A stretch of DNA of 64,000 nt from Pacificispira spongiicola. GTDB lineage: Bacteria; Pseudomonadota; Alphaproteobacteria; UBA8366; Aestuariispiraceae. This document shows positions 53,273-60,769 of this stretch, one piece after another (within the stretch, counting starts at the first letter, position 1; each line of letters starts with the position of its first letter). The notes under the pieces were generated by a model that was not told the origin of the DNA, ran no database searches, and saw nothing but the letters and a program-made list of their open reading frames with translations. Made by a program: the position numbers and the translations under genes. The stretch covers positions 248,001 to 312,000 of the forward strand of contig NZ_JABBNT010000001.1 in assembly GCF_012926505.1 (NCBI RefSeq), in the 5' to 3' direction.

Positions 53273-54640
53273 ATGGCTGTTCCCTATCCGAAAAAGTTCC
53301 CGCCGGAACTGCTCCAGGCCGCGATTGCCGCGCATCGCTTCGGCTATGGCGCGCGTCCGGGCGAGTTGGACGGAATCGCCGCCGATCCACAGGGCTGGTT
53401 GATCACCCAGATCGACCAACCGGAAACACCGCCGCCAGTATTGGCCGTCCTGCCGGACAGTACCAGCATCGTTCCGGACCTGTTGGACGCGATCCAGGCG
53501 GGACCGGAGGCGCTGCACGCGTTTCGTCGCCGACTGGCGGGGATGAACCGGCGAGAGGCCCTGGCCCATACCGGCACGACGCTCGCCTCCCCCTCGCCGT
53601 TCCGGGAAAGGCTGATCCGGTTCTGGTCGAACCATTTCGCGGTGTCGGATCGCGATCCCGTCTCCTTCGCATTGTCGCATGCCTTCGAACGGGAGGTTAT
53701 CCGACCGCGCATCACCGGCACCTTCATCCAGATGCTGACCGCCGTGGTGCGGCATCCGGCAGTGTTGATCCAGACCGACAATCGACTGTCCACCGGACCT
53801 ATTTCCATTGCCGGTCTGAAGGGCGCGCCGAACCTGATCGACACCCTGGCACGGGTAATCCTGCAGAACTACACACTTGGCCCGGAAGGGGCTGTCAAAA
53901 CGCGGGACATCGTGGAACTGGCCAAGATGCTGACCGGCTGGTCGGTCGCCGGATCGGACGAAGACGCCCCCGGCACCTTCCGCTTCCGCCCCCTGTGGCA
54001 CGAACAGAAGAAAAAGTTTTTCTTCCGGCGCTATTACCCCGAAGCCGGGGTATTGGAGGCGGAGGCCGCCCTGGACACCGTCGGCCGCCGGGAAGACACC
54101 GCCCGCCATCTGGCGATATCCATGGCCCGATATTTTGTGACGGACTCGCCGCCGGACGAGTTGATTTCCGACATGCTGAACGGGTTCACCGGCAAGGGGA
54201 ACAGCCTGCTGGGAATGGCGGAAGGCATGGTCCGATCTCCGGCGGCCTGGCATCCGCAGCAAGCCAAGGTGAAGACGCCCACCGATTTCGTGTTTTCAAC
54301 GGCCCGCCTGTTCGGATGGGGATCGGCGGCGGCCCCGTTGGCGCTTGCAGGTCTATCGGTCATGGGGCAAGCGCCGAAGCGCTTCCCGGTCCTGACCGGC
54401 TGGCCGTCCGACGGACGAGCTTGGCTGTCGCCGCAGCATCTGCTGGAACGCCTGCAATGGGGCGCGGCGGCGGCGCGGGAGGCCGCGCCGGTCTTCCATG
54501 GCGCCGATATGGCGGATTTGGGACTGGCGACGCTCGGCCCGCTGCTGTCCCCGGTCACCCACCGACGGTTGAGCGTCACCAGCGACCCGGCGGATGCGCT
54601 GGCGCTTCTGCTTGCCTCCCCCGAATTCCAAAGGCGGTAA
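53273..54640 (+). CDS. DUF1800 family protein
   Basis: 455 residues. Characteristic family stretches: AIAAHRFGYGARPGELDGIA at the N-terminus, RLIRFWSNHFAVS, ILQNYTLGPEGAVKTRDIVELAKMLTGW (split) and FFFRRYYPEAG. No signal peptide is visible. DUF1800 proteins almost always precede a DUF1501 gene, as here (5 bases apart). The function is unknown; a role in export or handling of surface polymers or metal-containing enzymes has been proposed but cannot be judged here. Confidence 0.9.
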   Translation: MAVPYPKKFPPELLQAAIAAHRFGYGARPGELDGIAADPQGWLITQIDQPETPPPVLAVLPDSTSIVPDLLDAIQAGPEALHAFRRRLAGMNRREALAHTGTTLASPSPFRERLIRFWSNHFAVSDRDPVSFALSHAFEREVIRPRITGTFIQMLTAVVRHPAVLIQTDNRLSTGPISIAGLKGAPNLIDTLARVILQNYTLGPEGAVKTRDIVELAKMLTGWSVAGSDEDAPGTFRFRPLWHEQKKKFFFRRYYPEAGVLEAEAALDTVGRREDTARHLAISMARYFVTDSPPDELISDMLNGFTGKGNSLLGMAEGMVRSPAAWHPQQAKVKTPTDFVFSTARLFGWGSAAAPLALAGLSVMGQAPKRFPVLTGWPSDGRAWLSPQHLLERLQWGAAAAREAAPVFHGADMADLGLATLGPLLSPVTHRRLSVTSDPADALALLLASPEFQRR

Positions 54641-54645
54641 CGGGC

Positions 54646-55797
54646 ATGACACGACCCCCAGAGCTATCGTCGAACCGTATCGATCGCCGCCGGTTTCTAG
54701 CGGGATCCGTTGCGGCCGCCGCCACCGTCGCCGGAGGGGTGAAACTAAGCCTCGCCGCCGGACCGACGGACCGCCCCCTGATCGTCATCATGCTGCATGG
54801 CGCACCGGACGGACAGGCACTGACACCGATCTATAGCGACAAGCATTACGCCGACCTTCGCCGGGAATTGACCCTGCCGCCGCCCGATGCGCCCGGCGGC
54901 ATCCTTGATCTGGACGGTCGGGTCGGCCTGCACCCATCCGCCGGGGCGTTGTTGCCGATTTGGCAAGCGGGACGCATGGCCGTCGCCCCCGCCTTTGCCT
55001 CGCCCTATCGCGGTACATCCGCATTGGAAGCCCAGGCCGTACTTGAATCAGGCCTTCCCGCTTTCAATCCCAAGGCCACCGATGGATGGCTCGACCGCGC
55101 GGTCGCCGCCGCCGGGTTCGAAACCCCGGTCTGGCGCCCCGCCTTCGGCAAGGCTGGGGACGACGCCTTGATGGCCCGCAGCATGGCGCTCTATTCGGAA
55201 GACGGGGAACTCAGCGGGTTGCTGCAAGCCGCCTTAACGGCGCGGGCAACGGAACGGGCGGCCCAATCGGAAGACGTTCGCCTTGCCGATGCCGTCGGCC
55301 TGCATGCACAGAACCTTGCCTTCGCCTGTCTGCATGCCGGAATGGCCCTGATTTCAGACAACGGCCCCAGGACCGCGCGGATCGATATCGGCGGTTGGAC
55401 GACGCAACGCCAGCAAGGCGGTGCTTCCGGCCCCCTGTCCCGGCGGATCGCCGGTCTGGCGGACGGCATCGCGGTTCTAGCCGATACGATGGGGGAATTC
55501 TGGGAAGGCGCAATGATGCTGGTCCTGTCCGCCCAGGGCCGCAGCATATCGCCCAATACTCAGGGCGGTACGGATCCCGGTCTGGGTGGCACCGCCCTCG
55601 TTCTGGGCGGCACATTGTCCAAATCGCAAACCCTGGGCGACATCCCCACCCTGCCGGAAGACGGCGACGCCCTGCCCGCGACTGTCGACAGCCGGGCCCT
55701 GATCGGAAGCGCCCTGGCGCGACATTGGTCGCTCAGCCCCGGTCAGGTTCGGACGATCTTTCCGAACGCGGGAACGCTGCCGTCTTACAGTCTGTAA
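54646..55797 (+). CDS. DUF1501 family protein, Tat-exported
   Basis: 383 residues from the ATG at 54646 (MTRPPELSSNR). A twin-arginine signal DRRRFLAGSVAAAA is followed by cleavage near SLAAGP (about 38). The body belongs to the sulfatase/alkaline phosphatase-like DUF1501 group, with LIVIMLHGAPDGQALTPIY, RGTSALEAQAVLESG, RIDIGGWTTQRQQGG and LSAQGRSISPNTQGGTDPG. It partners with DUF1800. Its stop is immediately adjacent to the stop of the convergent PBP1a gene with no spacer. Confidence 0.9.
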   Translation: MTRPPELSSNRIDRRRFLAGSVAAAATVAGGVKLSLAAGPTDRPLIVIMLHGAPDGQALTPIYSDKHYADLRRELTLPPPDAPGGILDLDGRVGLHPSAGALLPIWQAGRMAVAPAFASPYRGTSALEAQAVLESGLPAFNPKATDGWLDRAVAAAGFETPVWRPAFGKAGDDALMARSMALYSEDGELSGLLQAALTARATERAAQSEDVRLADAVGLHAQNLAFACLHAGMALISDNGPRTARIDIGGWTTQRQQGGASGPLSRRIAGLADGIAVLADTMGEFWEGAMMLVLSAQGRSISPNTQGGTDPGLGGTALVLGGTLSKSQTLGDIPTLPEDGDALPATVDSRALIGSALARHWSLSPGQVRTIFPNAGTLPSYSL

Positions 55798-58335
55798 TCA
55801 GTAAAGGCCGCTGGGCGCGTCCTGAGCCCGGCCGGTGGGTGCGGGCAGCGACACGCCGGTCGATCCGTCCCCGGAATCGCCGCCCTGCGGCAGAACCGGC
55901 AGAACGGAGTCGGACCGGCCGGAAATGAAGACGCCGGACGATTCCGCCCCCGGTTCGGTCCCCGCCTTGAAAGCTTCGGTAATCACCTTGGAGGAGGACG
56001 GGCTCGCCAACTTCCCGGTTTCCGCGTCGATACGGACCATGCGAATGCCGGGTGGCGTCCGGAAGGGGATAGCCGGCTTGTCGGCCAAGGCCTTACCCAT
56101 GAATTCCTTGAATATCGGGGCGGCGACGGACGATCCCGTTTCCTGTCCGCCCCAGGGCTGGTAGCCCAGCGGGATCGGTGTATCGAACCCGACGAAAGCG
56201 CCAACCGCAAGGTCGGGCGAAAAGCCGATGAACCAGGCGTCACGGGAATCGTTGGTCGTGCCGGTCTTCCCGCCCAGGGGCTTGCCCAATTCCGCGATGC
56301 GACGACCGGTTCCGCGCTGCACCACCCCTTCCAACATCGTAACAATCTGATAGGCGGAGGCCGGATCGGTCAGTTGCGGGCGGGTGTCGGCCAATTGCGG
56401 TACCGGCTGGTTGTCCCAGAAAGCCGCCGTGCAATTCGGGCAATCGCGCGTATCGTGGCGGAAGACCGAATGGCCGTTGCGATCCTGAATGCGATCGATC
56501 AGCGTCGGCACGACCTTTTTCCCGCCGTTCACCAGCGCGGAATAGGCGGATACCATGTCGATCAAGCGCACATCGGCGGAGCCCAGAGACATGGCAAGCT
56601 GCGGCGGCATGTTGTGCACGATGCCGAAGCGTTCCACCGTTTCGGAAATCTTCTCCATCCCGACTTCCTGCGCCAGGCGCACGGTCATCAGGTTCCGCGA
56701 TTTTTCGATCCCGACGCGCATCGGCGACGGACCGTAGAATTCGTTGGAGAAGTTGGACGGCTTCCATTTACCGAGGCCGAAGCCCTGATCGATCACGAAG
56801 GGCGCATCGAGGATGATCGTCGCCGGGGTGAACCCGTTTTCCAGCGCCGTCAGATAAACGAACGGTTTGAAGGACGACCCCGGCTGACGCAGGGCCTGGG
56901 TGGCCCGGTTGAACTGGCTGGTTTCGAAGCTCCACCCTCCGGACATGGCCAGGACGCGGCCCGTATGCGGGTCCATCGCGACGATGGCGCCGTTCACCTC
57001 CGGAATCTGACGCAGGGCATAGGTTCCGGGCGGATATTCGACCGGCGGGTCGCCGTCCTTGGCCGGGGCGCCTTCGGTGACCGGCTCCACCAGGATGATA
57101 TCGTTCACGGACAGAACCTGATCGACCGATTTGATCGATGCGCCGACCGTGCGTCGGACATCGCCCTTCGGTTTCCGCGCCCAGCGCAGTTCCGCCAAGG
57201 GCAACACGCCTTCGCTACCGTCCTCGAAGCCCAATTTGGCTTCCCCGTCCGCAACGCCGATCACCGCGGCCTTGAGCCAGTTCAGGTGGCCCGCCGGGGT
57301 TTCAAACGCATGCAATGCCTCACGCCACGGTTCGTTATCGGCAACCCGCGCGATCGGACCGCGATAACCGTGCCGCCGGTCATAGGCGATCAATCCATCC
57401 CGCAGGGCGGTCCGTGCATAATCCTGTAAGACGGGATCGAGCGTCGTGCGCACCGACATGCCGCCTTCATAAAGACCTGTCTCGCCGAAACGATCCCCCA
57501 ATTCCCGACGGACCTCCTCCAGGAAATACCCGGCATCGACGAAATCGAAATCGTGATGTTCCTTGACGTCCAGCGGCTGGACCTTGGCGACGGAGGCCTC
57601 TTCCGGGGTGATGAATTTTTCTTCCAACATCCGGTCCACGACCCAGTTGCGGCGCGCAATCGCCGCTTCCCGACGCCGGGTCGGATGATAATTGTTCGGG
57701 GCCTTCGGCAGCGCCGCCAGATAAGCGATTTCCGCGACGCTCAAATCATCCAGGCTTTTGTCGAAATAGTTCAGCGCCGCCGCCGCGACGCCGTAAGACC
57801 GATAGCCCAGATAGATTTCGTTGAGATACAGCTCAAGAATCCGATCCTTGCTGAGCGCGCGTTCGATGCGCAGCGCCAGGATCGCTTCCTTGATCTTGCG
57901 TTCCATCGATACTTCGTTGGTCAGAAGGAAGTTTTTCGCCACCTGCTGGGTGATCGTGGACGCACCGATCAGGCGACGCCCCTGCACGACATTCACCACA
58001 TTGGTCACGACAGCGCGGAACAGGGCCTGAAGATCAACGCCGAAATGATCGTAGAAATGCTGGTCTTCCGCCGCCATGAAGCCCTGACGAACGCGCACCG
58101 GTATGGATTCGATGGGAACGAAAACGCGGGATTCCGTTGCGAATTCCGCAAGCAACCGACCGTCGCCCGCATGGACGCGGGTGGATGTCGGCGGCTCGTA
58201 ATCCGCCAATTGCTTGAAGTCGGGCAGGCCTTTGCCGTAATGCCAGAACGCCCACCCCACGGCACCGGCACCGGCCAGCCCCGCGACAATCGCCAAAAAG
58301 AACAGGACGAGAAACGCCCGTCCGACAAACCGCAT
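55798..58335 (-). CDS. mrcA: Penicillin-binding protein 1A, bifunctional transglycosylase/transpeptidase
   Basis: 845 residues from the ATG at 58335 (MRFVGRAFLVLFFLAIVAG), which begins the membrane anchor; the longer frame to 58470 lacks support. Transglycosylase: AAEDQHFYDHFG and GASTITQQVAKNFLL. Transpeptidase: PGSSFKPFVYL (active-site Ser), an SRN motif and GGKTGTTND. It makes and cross-links peptidoglycan at the inner membrane. The order rne, amiC, mrcA is conserved in alphaproteobacteria; here it is followed by a convergent DUF1501 gene instead of the usual prfB. Confidence 0.95.
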   Translation of the reverse strand: MRFVGRAFLVLFFLAIVAGLAGAGAVGWAFWHYGKGLPDFKQLADYEPPTSTRVHAGDGRLLAEFATESRVFVPIESIPVRVRQGFMAAEDQHFYDHFGVDLQALFRAVVTNVVNVVQGRRLIGASTITQQVAKNFLLTNEVSMERKIKEAILALRIERALSKDRILELYLNEIYLGYRSYGVAAAALNYFDKSLDDLSVAEIAYLAALPKAPNNYHPTRRREAAIARRNWVVDRMLEEKFITPEEASVAKVQPLDVKEHHDFDFVDAGYFLEEVRRELGDRFGETGLYEGGMSVRTTLDPVLQDYARTALRDGLIAYDRRHGYRGPIARVADNEPWREALHAFETPAGHLNWLKAAVIGVADGEAKLGFEDGSEGVLPLAELRWARKPKGDVRRTVGASIKSVDQVLSVNDIILVEPVTEGAPAKDGDPPVEYPPGTYALRQIPEVNGAIVAMDPHTGRVLAMSGGWSFETSQFNRATQALRQPGSSFKPFVYLTALENGFTPATIILDAPFVIDQGFGLGKWKPSNFSNEFYGPSPMRVGIEKSRNLMTVRLAQEVGMEKISETVERFGIVHNMPPQLAMSLGSADVRLIDMVSAYSALVNGGKKVVPTLIDRIQDRNGHSVFRHDTRDCPNCTAAFWDNQPVPQLADTRPQLTDPASAYQIVTMLEGVVQRGTGRRIAELGKPLGGKTGTTNDSRDAWFIGFSPDLAVGAFVGFDTPIPLGYQPWGGQETGSSVAAPIFKEFMGKALADKPAIPFRTPPGIRMVRIDAETGKLASPSSSKVITEAFKAGTEPGAESSGVFISGRSDSVLPVLPQGGDSGDGSTGVSLPAPTGRAQDAPSGLY

Positions 58336-58483
58336 AAACAACGTCGCAACCCTCTTAAACCATGCCGGACAGCCCGTTCCGGCACTCCAATCACCCGATC
58401 CTAACGGATCATACCCGCCTATTCCATGACGCAAATGAGGCGATACGGGGTCAACGAATAGGAATACCAAGGAGCGGAATCGA

Positions 58484-59755
58484 TCAGGATCTCTCCAACT
58501 GCTCCTTACGATCGAAATATTGATCGATCGCGCGGACCATGGCGCCCGCCATCGCCTTGCGCTGCTTGTCGGAGCGCAACCCGGCCTCGTCCTTCGAATT
58601 CGACAGATAGCCCAACTCGATCAGAACCGACGGCACATTCGGCGATTTCAACACGGCGAATCCCGCGAAGCGATGCGGATTGCGCAACAACCGCACCGAC
58701 TGCTTCATTTCCGCGACCAGCAGTTCGGCAAATTGGGCGCTGCTCTGTTTGACGCTCTGCTGCGCCAAACTGATCAGGATGGAGGTCACATCCGCCTCGT
58801 ATCCGGTCAGATCCGTCCCGGCCAGCACGTCCGACAGGTTTTCCTTTTTCGCCAGTGCCTCGGCTTCCTTATCCGACGCCTTGTCGGACAGGGTATAGAC
58901 CGACAGCCCGCGCAGCCCCGCGCTTTTATGCGAATCCGCATGCAGGGAAACGAACAGACCGGCATTCACCTGATGCGCGACCGCATAGCGATCGCGCAGC
59001 GGGACGAAGATATCGCGGTCGCGGGTCATGACGACATCGTATCGTCCGGTCGCCTGCAACGCATCGCGTAGGATTTTGCCGAATTCCAACACGACCTTTT
59101 TCTCGAAAATGCCGCTTGAACCCGTCGCCCCCGGATCGACGCCGCCATGCCCCGGATCGATGACGATGGTCCGACGCGTCGAATTCGGAACCGGGGCCAA
59201 AGCCGCCGGAACCGGCGACGACCGCGACAACTCGTCGGCATAGGCTGCCCAACCCGCCGATTCCACAGGTTCCGTGGACTGTTCCGTCCGTGCGGCACCG
59301 GCGAGATCCACCACGATGCGCGGACCGGCCCCGCCCCCCGCATCCAAGGCGAAATGCCGCGACACCGCAGCGGGACCGGCCAAATCGATGACGACGCGGG
59401 TGATTCCGGGCTTGAACAGCCCGTGGCGATATCCCTGAACCAGCCCACGCCCTTCCGCCTGACCGGATTTGGGACCGTTCCATTCCACGGAGGGCAAGTC
59501 GATCACGACCCGGTCGGGACCGGCAAGGGTGAATATCTTGTAGGGAACGGGCTTGTCGAATTCGAGAACGAAGCGGGTCTTCCCGTCGTTCACGCCGATT
59601 CGCGCATCGCTGACGGTCGGCGGTGTTACAGTTTGGGCCGATGCATCATCGGGTGTGTAGAGGCTGAGGCATACGACGAGGGCGAGCACGACGATGCACG
59701 CCGCCCGCAGCGCATCCCCGATGCGCGTCTGCTGTCGGTCATACCATCCGGCCAT
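58484..59755 (-). CDS. amiC: N-acetylmuramoyl-L-alanine amidase with AMIN domain (AmiC type)
   Basis: 423 residues from the ATG at 59755 (MAGWYDRQQTR), with AGGAG upstream. Signal peptide/anchor at about 15-40. An AMIN domain (about 50-170) is followed by the Amidase_3 catalytic domain with zinc ligands IDPGHGGVDPG (His), a Glu in VVLEFGKIL, SLHADSH (His) and the catalytic Glu in VLIELGYLSN. It splits septal peptidoglycan in the periplasm. It lies 148 bases upstream of mrcA and is divergent from rne. Confidence 0.94.
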   Translation of the reverse strand: MAGWYDRQQTRIGDALRAACIVVLALVVCLSLYTPDDASAQTVTPPTVSDARIGVNDGKTRFVLEFDKPVPYKIFTLAGPDRVVIDLPSVEWNGPKSGQAEGRGLVQGYRHGLFKPGITRVVIDLAGPAAVSRHFALDAGGGAGPRIVVDLAGAARTEQSTEPVESAGWAAYADELSRSSPVPAALAPVPNSTRRTIVIDPGHGGVDPGATGSSGIFEKKVVLEFGKILRDALQATGRYDVVMTRDRDIFVPLRDRYAVAHQVNAGLFVSLHADSHKSAGLRGLSVYTLSDKASDKEAEALAKKENLSDVLAGTDLTGYEADVTSILISLAQQSVKQSSAQFAELLVAEMKQSVRLLRNPHRFAGFAVLKSPNVPSVLIELGYLSNSKDEAGLRSDKQRKAMAGAMVRAIDQYFDRKEQLERS

Positions 59756-60769
59756 CCGTCGGCTGCTCCTGCAATGCGCCTGCCATGAAGCGGTGATTCG
59801 GTAGCATAGATTCCGTATCGCCCTAACCACCACCCTATGCCTTGAGTCGCCGGGATTTCCAAGCGATGCAACGCCCTCTTCCGAAATTGGCGGCGGAATT
59901 GCATTGTACAAGTCCGACGGGGCGGATAATCTACCGCTCGAGAGAGTCCGATTCGTTTCCCCCGCAGGAGGCGAAAGGCAGCGCCAAGAAAATCGCGGCG
60001 CGCCGGAAGTCTTTGTTTTTGCGGGACCAAGGTGACGGATTCGGGACGATCGCGGACCGCTTCTGTCCGCGCCCGGTGCAAAACCGGCCCCATGGATTTA
60101 AACCATCTCCTGGGACCGGGTCGACAGCCCCGGGCCGCGGCTTTCGAAAATCGATCCCGATCGCCCCGTCAGGGCGCTCCAGGGACCGGCGTGCGATACC
60201 AATCCATCTAAAACGGTTCGGAAAGGTTCAGGACGCTGGGGCGGGAATTTGGCGGCGCCGCCATTCCTTCGTCCTCGCCCCGCCTAGTCAGGCTTGTGCC
60301 GTTAAAGGCATTGTCGAAGGCGGAACAGGACAAAGGCGCGACCGGAGAGACAGTCCACGGACTGATCCGAGCCGGAGACGGAAGCGGCGCGGTCGTTTGG
60401 GCAAGACTGTATTTCTTCGCCATCGGGGGCTACCGGCCCGGCGATAGCGATCTAACCGGCGCAAATGCGCCACAACGAACCAGGCGCTGATGCGCCACAA
60501 CGCACCGGCGCACCAGCGCCAGAACGCATCACGGCGCAACGGCGCCACAACACATACGGTGCCTTGGCACCACCCCGACGCGAAAGCGATTTTGATGAAC
60601 CAAGCGAGCGAGATAAGACCGGACCGGAGGACGCCACAGGCGCGATCCTTGTCCGTGCTGCCCGCCCTCCGGGACGCCTCACGGATGCGCGTCGCGGATG
60701 GCAGGCCGCTCGCGCAACGACAATCGACGTCTCCAGCCCTTTATGCCAGGGCCGTCGAGGTAGGAATAT
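59756..60769. other. Long non-coding divergent region between amiC and rne
   Basis: About 1 kb without a convincing gene; open frames here have no family match, poor start signals and Arg/Pro-rich composition. It probably holds the amiC promoter, the rne promoter and a long rne leader. The proximal part (60458-60571) contains the tandem stem-loop array. E. coli rne also has a long structured leader used for autoregulation, so length alone is not surprising. I see no tRNA, small RNA or IS in the distal part. Confidence 0.6.
60458..60571 (+). repeat. Five tandem stem-loop repeats, period about 25 nt, in the rne leader
   Basis: Each unit is GGCGC-N4-GCGCC. Stems start at 60458, 60483, 60507, 60533 and 60558 (steps 25, 24, 26, 25); loops are AAAT, TGAT, ACCA, AACG and CTTG. 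Unit 5 is GGTGC / GCACC, so a C-to-T change is matched by G-to-A in the partner arm. Linkers of 10-12 bases share the pattern ACAACG-x-A. A weaker CGC-GAAA-GCG hairpin follows at 60579. The array ends about 200 bases before the rne ATG. Spacing is not a multiple of three, which argues against a coding origin. Confidence 0.85.

Noticed and set aside
59842-60447. Open frame of about 200 codons in the amiC-rne gap
   Set aside because: Arg/Pro/Ser-rich composition, no start signal and no recognisable motif.
60458-60571. CRISPR array
   Set aside because: Units are only 14-base palindromes with 10-12 base similar linkers; CRISPR spacers are longer and unique, and no cas genes are present.
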